A stretch of DNA of 64,000 nt from Deltaproteobacteria bacterium (GTDB lineage Bacteria > Desulfobacterota > Desulfobacteria > Desulfobacterales > Desulfatirhabdiaceae). How positions within the stretch are numbered: the first letter of the stretch is position 1; every line of letters begins with the position of its first letter. Below are positions 47,008 to 54,558 of the stretch, piece by piece. A model generated the notes under the pieces. It was not told the DNA's origin. It saw nothing but the letters and a program-made list of their open reading frames with translations, and did no database searches. The position numbers and the translations under genes are program-made. Location of the stretch: assembly GCA_016219185.1 (NCBI GenBank), contig JACRBZ010000066.1:186001-250000 (forward strand), given 5' to 3'.

Positions 47008-47049
47008 GTGTAACTTTTTTACTCACATGACAAGAAAGGATAAATCAAC

Positions 47050-48930
47050 ATGCCTCAAATCTATGAAGTCGTAGAAGGCCTGGTAAACGAGAAGTTCGCC
47101 ACGTCCATGGAATATGCGAATGGTGCCTACCAGGTTGCAACGGGACTTATCAACGAGCTTTCATCCGTTAACCTGGCGCCGAACTTCAGTACAGTAGAAG
47201 TTGGCTTTGAACCGATTTCAGGGCAGGCGCAATTCGCGGATGCGCCGGAAGCTCCTGTGATCCAGACTTCTGGCGCGGATGCCCCGGTCGCTCCGGAATA
47301 TGCCGAGATTCAACTGGTTGAAAACCCGGATATACCGAAACTGGAAATCTCAGCACCTTCAATCAACATTCCGGCTGCACCGGTAATGGACACTTATGTT
47401 CTTCCCGGGTCACCGCCTTCGATTGCCGCCGTTGACCTGCCGGCGGATATTGTTTTGACTGAAAAAGATGAACCCGAACTGTCGGATATCTTTATCCCCG
47501 TTAAGCCAAATATCGTGATACCGGTTCCGCCTGCACCTGATCTGCCCATGTTTTCCGGGGACTATGACGATATCAGGCTTGATGTGGATACCGTGTTTTC
47601 AGAAGTCAATGCCGCGGTAAGGTTTCTGCAGGACGAAGTGTCCGGAGTCGCATCAACAATTCTCGATCTTGTCAAGAATCCGAAGATGGCCATTGGTGAC
47701 ACGATCCGGGATCAGATGATTGCACGGGACAAGCAGAAGTTGGCGGATGAATATGCCGCACGTCAGGCGGAACTGATCAACTCATATTCCAATCGGGGAT
47801 GGGGTGTTCCGACCGGGATCATGGCCGCGAAACTTGCCGAACTCGACAGGCTTCATTATGTGGCGCAAGACAATCTGATGAGGGATTACACCCTCAAAGA
47901 ATGGGAGTTGTCACAGCAGAACTGGCAGACGGCCGTTCAGGTGATTCCGCAGTACACCAATTCCCTGGTTGGTCTTACCGATAGTGTCCTGGGCAAGACA
48001 ATCGAGATGGCCAAGTATGCGTTTGAGGCTGCATACAATAAGTACCGGGCCGCAACGGAGATCTACCGGCAAGATATCGAAGTCTACAAAAACGCCTTCA
48101 TGGTTTACGAGCTCCAGGTAAAGGCGCAGGAACTTTTACTTGAACTTTACAATGCAGAGATGACCGGTGCAAAAATACAGGTTGAAACTGATTCGGTTCG
48201 GGCCGATCTTTGGAAAACCTATGTGTCCATGCAGGGCGCCAAGGTCGATCTCTATAAAGCAAACCTGCAAGGCGCGATTGCTAAGATGGATTACTCAAAG
48301 ACGGCCATTGAACTTTATCGGGCTCAGATCGAGGGCTTTGTGGCCGGCATGTCTTCCAACAACGCAAAGGTTCAGCTCTATCAGGGGCGGATTGCCGGTG
48401 AAGAGTCGAAACTGAAGCTCTTCAACACACAGGTAGCCGGATACGGGGCTGTCTTGGATACGGTAAAAACCCAGTCTTCAATCAAACTGGCCAATTCCAA
48501 TATGACGATTGAATCTAATAAATCCCTGGCGCAACGGTATGAAACGGATATCCGGAAGTATTCCGAACAGCTCAAGGAGATTGGTACCCGCAATGATGCG
48601 GCTGCAAAAATCTTTGGCGGTCAGGTGGCCGCTTATGAGGCCAATATCAAAAAAGGCGCGACAGAGATTGACGCGCTAATAAAAGAAGGCGAGTTGAACA
48701 TCCGGGGTGCCGCGATCGTGGTTGATGCCCAGATTAAGCAGGCGGATATGAACATGCATAATGCGAATGTGGCGGCGCAGATTCAGACTGAAGCCATGAA
48801 GGGTGCGGGAGGGGTGGCGGCACAACTGGCGGCTTCCGCGATGTCTGCTGTCAGTGCCGGTGTTCACCTGGGGGCAGAGTCGAAAGAAGAAGAATCTTGG
48901 ACCCACAGTGAAGTGGTCAGACCGACATAA
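47050..48930 (+). CDS. large helical, virion-like protein of unknown function
   Basis: 626 residues. The first 180 are rich in Pro, Ala and acidic residues (low complexity, PAAPV-type). Residues 190-600 are long amphipathic helices with recurring blocks of about 20-28 residues in which Tyr/Leu-Tyr and Ala-Lys-x-x-Leu-Tyr recur (KVDLYKANLQG, AIELYRAQIEG, KVQLYQGRIAG, KLKLFNTQVAG). The C-terminus is Ala/Met rich (AAQLAASAMSAVSAG). The layout resembles phage internal or tail-associated proteins, but no family was recognised. It is the only large candidate structural gene in the element. Confidence 0.7.
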   Translation: MPQIYEVVEGLVNEKFATSMEYANGAYQVATGLINELSSVNLAPNFSTVEVGFEPISGQAQFADAPEAPVIQTSGADAPVAPEYAEIQLVENPDIPKLEISAPSINIPAAPVMDTYVLPGSPPSIAAVDLPADIVLTEKDEPELSDIFIPVKPNIVIPVPPAPDLPMFSGDYDDIRLDVDTVFSEVNAAVRFLQDEVSGVASTILDLVKNPKMAIGDTIRDQMIARDKQKLADEYAARQAELINSYSNRGWGVPTGIMAAKLAELDRLHYVAQDNLMRDYTLKEWELSQQNWQTAVQVIPQYTNSLVGLTDSVLGKTIEMAKYAFEAAYNKYRAATEIYRQDIEVYKNAFMVYELQVKAQELLLELYNAEMTGAKIQVETDSVRADLWKTYVSMQGAKVDLYKANLQGAIAKMDYSKTAIELYRAQIEGFVAGMSSNNAKVQLYQGRIAGEESKLKLFNTQVAGYGAVLDTVKTQSSIKLANSNMTIESNKSLAQRYETDIRKYSEQLKEIGTRNDAAAKIFGGQVAAYEANIKKGATEIDALIKEGELNIRGAAIVVDAQIKQADMNMHNANVAAQIQTEAMKGAGGVAAQLAASAMSAVSAGVHLGAESKEEESWTHSEVVRPT

Positions 48931-49034
48931 CCAGATTGAGATAGGTCGGGTTAATGAGTATTCGTGTGCCATGAGAAAGCCCTTTGATTCTGTCTATCCG
49001 GGACCTATTTGACGCGCTGTTTTTGTACAACCAA

Positions 49035-49071
49035 CCCATAACATGTTGATATTTTATCAATATGTTATGGG
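49035..49071. promoter_or_regulatory. 17-bp inverted repeat upstream of small gene pair
   Basis: Arms CCCATAACATGTTGATA (49035-49051) and 49055-49071 are complementary except for one G-T pair, with a three-base loop. No T-run follows. It ends 19 bases before ATG 49090, so it may be an operator or a leader hairpin rather than a terminator. Confidence 0.6.
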
Positions 49072-49089
49072 ACTGTGTAAGGGGGGATC

Positions 49090-49290
49090 ATGAAGAGAAG
49101 GTTTAATACCCTGGCGGATTGCAGGCGTTACCTGGCCGATGTTCTGAATCGACTGGAAGAAGGTAAAGTTGAAGCAGACGGTGTGCGGGTTAGGTCATAT
49201 GCAACCGGTATTTTGTCAAAGATCATCGAGAACAGTGACCTTGAGGATCGAGTCAAGGCGCTTGAAGCGAAATTAGAGGGGGGAAAATGA
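49090..49290 (+). CDS. small phage-type hypothetical protein
   Basis: 66 residues after AAGGGGGGATC, helical throughout: LADCRRYLADVLNRLEEGKVEADGVRVRSYATG and a coiled end (LEDRVKALEAKLE). Similar small proteins are common in phage early or packaging regions. Function is unknown. The stop overlaps the next start by ATGA (49287-49290). Confidence 0.7.
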   Translation: MKRRFNTLADCRRYLADVLNRLEEGKVEADGVRVRSYATGILSKIIENSDLEDRVKALEAKLEGGK

Positions 49291-49511
49291 GTACCATCAA
49301 ATCAAGAATTCAAAAATTGGAAGAGCAGCAGCCTTGCATCTGCATGATCGGGCTGCAATACCAGGGTGAGCCGCCTGTCAATTGGAATGGCGTTGATTAC
49401 CCGGATGGGCCGGCGCTCAGCGATGCACTTGAAAAATTAGGGTTGCAGGATGAGCGGTTTATCATTCTAACCCTTCACAGGAAACGATATGGCTCTCAAA
49501 AATCGAATTGA
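49287..49511 (+). CDS. small hypothetical protein
   Basis: 74 residues: a short N-terminal helix (STIKSRIQKLEEQ), a Cys pair (PCICMIG) and a small beta region. It is translationally coupled to the upstream gene. In phages, similar small genes often precede the terminase genes, but none follows here. Confidence 0.6.
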   Translation: MSTIKSRIQKLEEQQPCICMIGLQYQGEPPVNWNGVDYPDGPALSDALEKLGLQDERFIILTLHRKRYGSQKSN

Positions 49512-49557
49512 AAAGTACCTGCCGCTTAAAAGGCGGGGCATAGACAACAGGGCTTGA
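49489..49557 (+). CDS. 22-codon frame, possible truncated gene start
   Basis: ATG 49489 with AGGAAA upstream overlaps the previous gene and encodes MALKNRIEKYLPLKRRGIDN, ending at TGA 49555-49557. A good ribosome binding site with such a short product suggests the start of a longer gene that was cut off. The sequence after it is non-coding and structured. Weak evidence. Confidence 0.3.
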   Translation: MALKNRIEKYLPLKRRGIDNRA

Positions 49558-49564
49558 ACTTCAT

Positions 49565-49733
49565 GGCGGGTACCGGGGGGTACCGCCGCTTGGTGAGAAA
49601 TAGGCCTCGACCGTTCCGGTTGAGGCATAGTTCACCATTGGCCGGGGCGGGATCGTCCGTCCTGAGCGACCACAGGGTGTTGCAATATCAGAACCCGGAT
49701 ATGCCTTGCAAGGAAACCGGGTTTTGTTATTTC
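49565..49733 (+). terminator. structured non-coding region ending in a terminator
   Basis: Hairpin 1 (49565-49587) is built on two GGTACC palindromes with a four-base loop. Hairpin 2 (49604-49626) has the 9-bp stem GCCTCGACC/GGTTGAGGC. Hairpin 3 (49692-49723) pairs AACCCGG with CCGGGTT and is followed by a T-rich run to 49733, a plausible terminator for the small-gene operon. The first two may form a small RNA or a DNA recognition site. Confidence 0.55.
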
Positions 49734-49842
49734 TGCATGGATATCCAGATTAAATGTCACGCAATAAATCCATTGAAAAGAATTACAACATGGATTATAT
49801 TTTCTTTTACGTTACGCAATAATTACACATCAAGAGGATACC

Positions 49843-50415
49843 ATGAATGAAAAACTGATCCAGGCGATAAAGCTTGAAACCAGGGAACATCCGGGGACAC
49901 CTGTCATGCTGGCTGATTTGCGGAGGCGCCTTCCAGGAATGAGGAAGGTTATTTTTGATAAGGCTGTTCTTGAACTGGCGAGGTCCGGGCGGTATTTCCT
50001 TGCAAAACATTTTCACCCGGCAAGCTCAACAAAAGCGGAATTGACTCTGATGGTGCCGGCTGGGGATGGCGAGTTCTATTGCGCAATCAATCCCCGTGAA
50101 GAGGCCGTTCTTGAACCGGTGGTTCTGGAACAAGAGGTTGAAAAATCCATTCCGGAATCACTGAAGATTGAGTCGATAGCCACCAGACGGAGAGGTAGAC
50201 CCCTGTTACCAAAAAAAGATATTCCTGATGGCGAACGGTTGACCAATAGACGCGGCAGGCCACCAATACCTGAACATCTGCGGCGGATCCAGATCAGACC
50301 CGGATACCGGGTGCCTGCTTGGGTTGCTGACTGGATGAAGGACCGGGGAGATATCGGCAAGGTGATTGAACAAGCTGTTGTTGGATTTTACGGACTGAAG
50401 CCACCGAAACCCTGA
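49843..50415 (+). CDS. AT-hook-containing putative DNA-binding protein
   Basis: 190 residues, AGAGG upstream of ATG 49843. Residues 1-60 look like a small winged helix (TPVMLADLRRRLPGMRKVIFDKAVLELARSG). Two AT-hook-like motifs follow (RRRGRPLLPKK about 124-134, RRGRPPIPE about 146-154). The C-terminus VPAWVADWMKDRGDIGKVIEQAVVGFYG is a separate helical module, of which a second copy occurs at 51906-51998. It is probably a regulator or nucleoid-like protein. ACGCAATAA occurs twice upstream (49759-49767, 49814-49822), a possible operator. Confidence 0.6.
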   Translation: MNEKLIQAIKLETREHPGTPVMLADLRRRLPGMRKVIFDKAVLELARSGRYFLAKHFHPASSTKAELTLMVPAGDGEFYCAINPREEAVLEPVVLEQEVEKSIPESLKIESIATRRRGRPLLPKKDIPDGERLTNRRGRPPIPEHLRRIQIRPGYRVPAWVADWMKDRGDIGKVIEQAVVGFYGLKPPKP

Positions 50416-50749
50416 CAAACTGAACCTATTGTCAGCTCAACCGGGTTTCCGGCCGAGTGATGATCATCCCACGATGGATGGTTGTGACCCGCCCTCTTGG
50501 ATTTCAAATCCGAATGGTTCAATTTTGTCCCCCTGAAAAAAACCGTTGACCTTCCCCATATTTTTGATTACTGATGGATCACCCTAAATCAGTAGCGGCT
50601 TGTCACTCTGTAAAAGTGGCTATTTTTGTTTTGGCGCTTCAAAAAATATGCGCGCATTTCCATGCTTGACCGGCTATCGAAAGACCGGCGGCGTCTACTG
50701 ACGCAGGGGAGCTACAGGAATGCGCGTATTTTATTTGGGGAGGTGCAGT
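50416..50749 (+). other. non-coding region with long hairpin before a three-gene operon
   Basis: About 334 bases without a gene. A long stem brings 50643-50661 (AAAATA, CGCGCATT, CC) onto 50717-50732 (GG, AATGCGCG, TATTTT) with two small bulges. It encloses the hairpin GCGTC-TACT-GACGC. The ribosome binding site of the next gene (GGGGAGG, 50737-50743) follows directly, so the structure could control translation or be a DNA site. A TCA anticodon-arm-like hairpin at 50497-50513 is not part of a full tRNA. Confidence 0.45.
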
Positions 50750-51049
50750 ATGTTGAACATGGGACAGACCAGAAGAGAATGCGAGCGGGCAAAAGAAAAT
50801 CTGAGAGATGTTGAATCCGGGAGGGCCAGAGAGTATTGGCAAGGGAAAGTAAACGCATTTTGGAAATGTTTGGTCAAGCTTGAAAACGAAGAAATGAAGC
50901 CGGTAGGTGGTTTTCTTGCAGACCCTGACAGTTCAACGGGTAAGGGGATCTACAAGATGATCAACGATGCCCTGATTGCTTATGACGGATTTATGACAAA
51001 ATACGAGCAGGAAAACGCAACCGTGCAAATGGCGGAGGTGACGTCATGA
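50750..51049 (+). CDS. small hypothetical protein
   Basis: 99 residues from ATG 50750, chosen for the GGGGAGG seven bases upstream. Helical (RRECERAKENLRDVESGRAREYW), with no known domain. It is the first of three overlapping genes; its stop overlaps the next start (ATGA). Confidence 0.6.
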   Translation: MLNMGQTRRECERAKENLRDVESGRAREYWQGKVNAFWKCLVKLENEEMKPVGGFLADPDSSTGKGIYKMINDALIAYDGFMTKYEQENATVQMAEVTS

Positions 51050-51267
51050 CTCCGGATAAAAAAGACTTTTTGAAATTGGGTGCTCTTGAGAATGCAGTAT
51101 GCGGTATCTATCCCGCACTATGGTTTTTGTCTTGCTTGCTGGGTGACGATGGCGAATTTGATGGAAAACACGACCGGCAAGGGCTTGCATACCTTCTTGG
51201 TGCAATGGCGGAAAAACTGGAAACAGCATACAATTTTGAACCGGAAGCCGGGGAGGTGGAACCATGA
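51046..51267 (+). CDS. small hypothetical protein
   Basis: 73 residues, start overlapping the previous stop. Central hydrophobic segment (VCGIYPALWFLSCLLG) and acidic C-terminus. It resembles small phage accessory proteins predicted from helical content, but no family is recognised. Confidence 0.55.
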   Translation: MTPDKKDFLKLGALENAVCGIYPALWFLSCLLGDDGEFDGKHDRQGLAYLLGAMAEKLETAYNFEPEAGEVEP

Positions 51268-51530
51268 CACCAGAAGAAAGAAAGCGGGAAATATCACAAC
51301 TCAGAAAAGACGTTGAACAGCAAAGAAAAAACATTGCTCAGTTCAAAAAAAAATTTGAGCAGTCAAAGAAAGAAATGATTGCGAATTCAAGATCAAGATG
51401 CGAAAGGTTGTCGGTTAAATATCAACAGGAAGCATGGCGGCTGAAGATCCCAGAAGTAACCGTCATTCCGGGAGAGTCCAGGCGCCGACCCGGCAGACCA
51501 TCGAAACCGAAATTGAAACTGGTTGTATAA
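51264..51530 (+). CDS. coiled-coil protein with AT-hook-like tail
   Basis: 88 residues, start overlapping the previous stop (ATGA). Residues 1-50 are a strongly charged coiled coil (REISQLRKDVEQQRKNIAQF), and the tail carries RRRPGRPSKPKLK, an AT-hook-like minor-groove motif. It may bind AT-rich DNA. Confidence 0.55.
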   Translation: MTPEERKREISQLRKDVEQQRKNIAQFKKKFEQSKKEMIANSRSRCERLSVKYQQEAWRLKIPEVTVIPGESRRRPGRPSKPKLKLVV

Positions 51531-51731
51531 CTGGGTCGGTCCCATTTTAATTCCAGAAGTCCCCAAGGTGGACAGCCGGTCCACCTTACGCGTGCCCGAA
51601 CTGCAAGGGTTACTACTTTTGAAAAGTGAAAAACAGGGTCCAATATTGGACCTTGCCCGAATCAGGCATGGTGTCACAAGCATTGGGGTATGATCGGCGC
51701 GCATGGGTCATCTGGGAGCGCCGACAACATG

Positions 51732-51772
51732 AAAGCCTTCTTTCCCTGTCCTGGGGATCGAGGGCTTTTTTA
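51732..51772 (+). terminator. rho-independent terminator
   Basis: AAAGCC (51732-51737) pairs with GGCTTT, with an inner CCC/GGG stem, followed by a run of six T. It probably ends the three-gene operon that stops at 51530 or reads through the hairpin at 51565. Confidence 0.5.
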
Positions 51773-51905
51773 TTCGGGGTAACATCAGCATTTCAGAAGT
51801 GGAAGAACAGCCGGTCCAGGGGGACAAGTTGTCCGGCTGGATGATCCGCACCGGATCCGGGAGTGGGCAGCAGATACCGCTTGAACATTTCCTTCTTGCT
51901 TTGAT

Positions 51906-51998
51906 ATGGTCATGGACTGGTTGAAGGCTGAAAAAGATATGGGCCACAAGATCGAAGCGGCGCTTATCGCTCAGTACGGACTGACACCGACGGTATGA
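51906..51998 (+). CDS. 30-codon paralogue of an AT-hook protein C-terminus
   Basis: ATG 51906 to TGA 51998 encodes VMDWLKAEKDMGHKIEAALI plus a YGL tail, aligning with the last 29 residues of the 49843-50415 product (VADWMKDRGDIGKVIEQAVV then GFYGL). Either it is the surviving end of a broken second copy, or a genuine mini-protein. There is no clear ribosome binding site. Confidence 0.4.
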   Translation: MVMDWLKAEKDMGHKIEAALIAQYGLTPTV

Positions 51999-52257
51999 AC
52001 CGGATCATGAACCCGTTCTCAAAGCAGCGAGGTGGGGTTTTCTGTTTTCCCCTGGCGGATGCCTTCACCACAGCCTTACCGCTTCGCCCTGGCGCTTGTA
52101 GCTCGTTGATAAATCCCCTTTTCCGGATTCTTCAGGCTGATAATCCGGAGGGGAACCACCTGGCGGGGCACTGGCCGGACTGAAAACTTTGGGAGTTGAC
52201 TGTCAATTCAGGGGTTGATAAAGATACCGGCGAAATGAGAAAAGAAGCCGTGATTAA

Positions 52258-52284
52258 AAAAAGTTGTACAGGGGTTGTACAAAA
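52258..52284 (+). repeat. 27-bp end repeat, right copy
   Basis: Exact match to 38321-38347 in the same orientation, lying 68 bases inside attR. Two GTTGTAC units with four-base spacing suggest a binding site for the integrase or its accessory factor. Confidence 0.7.
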
Positions 52285-52351
52285 TGGATTTTTCAGCCAT
52301 AAACGAAAAAAGGATTTACAGCTTTTAGCCATAACTCCTTTGTTTTATTGA

Positions 52352-52395
52352 TGGGCCGTGTTGGAATCGAACCAACAACCTACTGATTAAGAGTC
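52352..52395. repeat. attR within intact tRNA-Lys
   Basis: 44 bases identical to 38165-38208; this copy is the 3' part of the complete tRNA-Lys gene, so integration has restored the tRNA. Confidence 0.92.
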
Positions 52396-52425
52396 AGGTG
52401 CTCTACCTGATTGAGCTAACGGCCC
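52352..52425 (-). tRNA. tRNA-Lys (CTT), element integration site
   Basis: A 74-base cloverleaf, acceptor GGGCCGT/ACGGCCC, anticodon loop CTCTTAA (CTT), T arm GTTGGTTCGATTCCAAC. CCA is not encoded, unlike the other tRNAs here, because the sequence beyond the discriminator comes from the element. The C27-T43 pair is mismatched. Confidence 0.93.
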
Positions 52426-52519
52426 GCTGAAAGAAAGCAGAATAAATTTATCTTTGGATAAATATCAATTGTCATGAACTTTGTCAAGTTTTCAATTTGC
52501 ACAAAAGTAAGGTTCCGGA

Positions 52520-53404
52520 TTGAAAATTAAAAACGCTTTAAATCCTTATGCCAGTGTCATTATTCCCACTTACAACCGCTGCTGGATACTGAAAGAAGCC
52601 ATTGATTCGGTTCTGTCCCAGAGATTTTCTGATTTTGAAATTATCGTGGTGGATGATGGTTCGACGGATGCTACCAATGCGCTGTTGTCAACATACGGGG
52701 ATCAGGTCACCACAATCTATCAGAAAAACAAAGGTGTCAGCGCTGCCAGAAATGCAGGGATATCTATTGCAAGAGGCGATTATATCGCGTTTCTGGATTC
52801 GGATGATATGTGGCTTGCGGAAAAACTTTCCTGCCAGCATGGTTTTTTTCAGTCTCATCCGGAAGCATTTATTTGCCAGACCGACGAGATATGGATTCGA
52901 AACGGGGTTCGGGTAAACCCAAAAAATCGGCATAAAAAGCCATCAGGCATGATATTTGTACCGTCACTTCAGCTTTGCCTGGTGAGCCCATCGGCAGTGA
53001 TGATCAAAAAAAGCCTTTTTAATGCAGTGGGTGTGTTTAACGAGTCGTTCCTTGCCTGTGAAGATTACGATTTATGGCTAAGGATCGGGCTTCAATATCC
53101 GATTTATCTGATTGACAGGCAACTTGTTGTGAAGCGTGGCGGCCATGACGATCAACTGTCCCGGAATCCCGGACTGGACAGATACCGGATTCAGTCCATC
53201 GTGAATATTCTTGAAAACCATACGTTGACAACACCGAACTATGAGGCTGCTGTCAATGTTCTGAAAGAGAAATGCCGAATATATGCCGATGGATGCACCA
53301 GACGCGGCAAGGTTGAGGAGGCCGGGTTCTATCAGACAATTGCCAGTCGGTATCCCCGGGAATGTAGGGATGGTCATCTCCCCCTGTCTCTCCAATCATT
53401 ATGA
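52520..53404 (+). CDS. glycosyltransferase family 2
   Basis: 294 residues, TTG start with TAAGG eight bases upstream. GT-A fold signatures: ASVIIPTYNRCWILKEAIDS, IIVVDDGSTDAT, KGVSAARNAG and the metal-binding FLDSDDMW, with the acceptor-side motif CEDYDLWLRIG. It transfers a sugar from a nucleotide donor. It stands alone between the tRNA and the convergent tup genes, so its target is unclear. Confidence 0.9.
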   Translation: MKIKNALNPYASVIIPTYNRCWILKEAIDSVLSQRFSDFEIIVVDDGSTDATNALLSTYGDQVTTIYQKNKGVSAARNAGISIARGDYIAFLDSDDMWLAEKLSCQHGFFQSHPEAFICQTDEIWIRNGVRVNPKNRHKKPSGMIFVPSLQLCLVSPSAVMIKKSLFNAVGVFNESFLACEDYDLWLRIGLQYPIYLIDRQLVVKRGGHDDQLSRNPGLDRYRIQSIVNILENHTLTTPNYEAAVNVLKEKCRIYADGCTRRGKVEEAGFYQTIASRYPRECRDGHLPLSLQSL

Positions 53405-53420
53405 TTAAAACGGTCTGGAA

Positions 53421-54506
53421 TTAATACCACACGACTGCGCTAACCGGATAGGTGATGTACACTTTTTGTCCGGGAAAGAGGAGCATCTTCTGTGCATAGC
53501 TGGTTGGAATTTGAAGTGAAAAGCTCAGGTCTGCGATTCGGAGGGTTACCTGGATGGAGCCGGTTGATGGATCAAGTGCCAGAAGGGTCAGAACGCCCTG
53601 AAGAAAATGTTCATGAGGTTTCAGCAGGGGCTTATCCAGGCTAAGGAAAATGGAATCCTGAGGGATTACGGCAACGGCCGCGGTAGAAGGCGGTTCAGAG
53701 ACCCGTATCGTCTGGCCATCTTCTATCGGTCTTTCCCAACATCCTTCCGATCCTGATCGCCAGGGGCCGAACAGGATATTCCCTGTGCCGTTTTCCATGA
53801 CCCTGCCGTTAAACATCGGAATGACGCTGTGACAGATTTCGTGGACCCATTGCCAGTCGTGGCTGGCAACAATGAGCGTTGTGCCCCATTCTCTGCAAGC
53901 CTTCAAAGCACTTGCCTTGATCTGTTGCGCGCTGGCAGCATCCACGCTTGCGGTGGGCTCATCCAGAAGCAGGACATTGGGTTTCAGTACCAGTCTGGCG
54001 GCAAGGGCCACCCGCTGGGCTTCGCCCCCGGAGAGCTGGTACCAGGAGCGGCCGGCAAATTCTTCGGCGGAAAGACCTACCAGCGACAAGGCGTCCGTCA
54101 CGGCTTCGGTATGACGGGATTGGTTGACCCCTCTTAAAACCAGTCCATATGCGATATTGTCAAAAACAGAACGCTTCAGCAGATAGGGTTCCTGAGGCAG
54201 CAGGCTGACATGAAATCGTACGGAAGCGTCAAATGGCGCGGCCTTCCGGCCATTGAATAAAATCCTTCCTTCAGAAGGGCCATCCACAAATGCCAGGAGT
54301 CTGAGCAGGCTGCTTTTGCCGCTGCCGTTGGGTCCAATCAATCCCGTAATCGAGGCTGGGGAAATCGTAAGACTTTCGATGTCCACGGCAAGCTGTCGCT
54401 TGTGGTATTTTTTGACATTAAAGAGCTGATAGATGTCTGCGCTTTGATGGCTTAACAGGCGTTTTTTTGGCCAAAGAGCCTTGAATGTGCCGCGTTCATC
54501 TGTCAT
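53421..54506 (-). CDS. tupC: tungstate-type ABC transporter ATP-binding protein
   Basis: 361 residues. Walker A GPNGSGKSSLLRL, Q-loop SLLPQEPYLL, signature YQLSGGEAQR, Walker B NVLLLDEPTAS and H-loop VASHDW. The C-terminal about 70 residues form a Mop/TOBE-like domain (SIQVTLRIADLSFSLQIPTS) that senses the oxyanion. With the next permease gene it forms a Tup-type importer. Molybdate or another oxyanion cannot be excluded. Confidence 0.85.
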   Translation of the reverse strand: MTDERGTFKALWPKKRLLSHQSADIYQLFNVKKYHKRQLAVDIESLTISPASITGLIGPNGSGKSSLLRLLAFVDGPSEGRILFNGRKAAPFDASVRFHVSLLPQEPYLLKRSVFDNIAYGLVLRGVNQSRHTEAVTDALSLVGLSAEEFAGRSWYQLSGGEAQRVALAARLVLKPNVLLLDEPTASVDAASAQQIKASALKACREWGTTLIVASHDWQWVHEICHSVIPMFNGRVMENGTGNILFGPWRSGSEGCWERPIEDGQTIRVSEPPSTAAVAVIPQDSIFLSLDKPLLKPHEHFLQGVLTLLALDPSTGSIQVTLRIADLSFSLQIPTSYAQKMLLFPGQKVYITYPVSAVVWY

Positions 54507-54558
54507 GCCGACCGTCTCTTTGGCGTTTCATTTTTCGGTTCATTTGGCATCTGCGAGG

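Larger units (their letters stand above)
51531..52257. other. element right end, largely non-coding
   Basis: About 730 bases. It contains a perfect 9-bp hairpin (51565-51587, AAGGTGGAC/GTCCACCTT), a 14-bp palindrome GTCCAATATTGGAC (51638-51651), a terminator (51732-51772), a short frame at 51906-51998 (listed separately), and from 52186 the stretch similar to the scar left of attL. A 72-codon frame at 51626-51844 crosses the terminator and is not supported. Confidence 0.45.
38165..52395. mobile_element. 14.2-kb integrative element in tRNA-Lys
   Basis: Bounded by an exact 44-bp direct repeat (38165-38208 and 52352-52395) that is the 3' part of a tRNA-Lys gene; the intact tRNA is at the right end. 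A tyrosine integrase starts 177 bases inside the left end. Content: integrase, HicAB, second integrase-like protein, XRE regulator, probable small DNA-binding protein, Rep-O-like/DnaB/SF2 helicase replication module with iterons, one large helical protein and small proteins. No terminase, portal, capsid, tail-tube or conjugation gene was recognised. It is therefore a replicating island, phage satellite or reduced prophage. Confidence 0.88.

Noticed and set aside
50497-50513. Anticodon-arm-like hairpin with TCA loop (TTGGA TTTCAAA TCCGA), possible tRNA-Sec
   Set aside because: No matching acceptor stem or D arm around it and the T-arm region does not pair; not a complete tRNA.
51626-51844. 72-codon plus-strand frame near the element's right end
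   Set aside because: It crosses a palindrome and a terminator, has no ribosome binding site and looks like random sequence.
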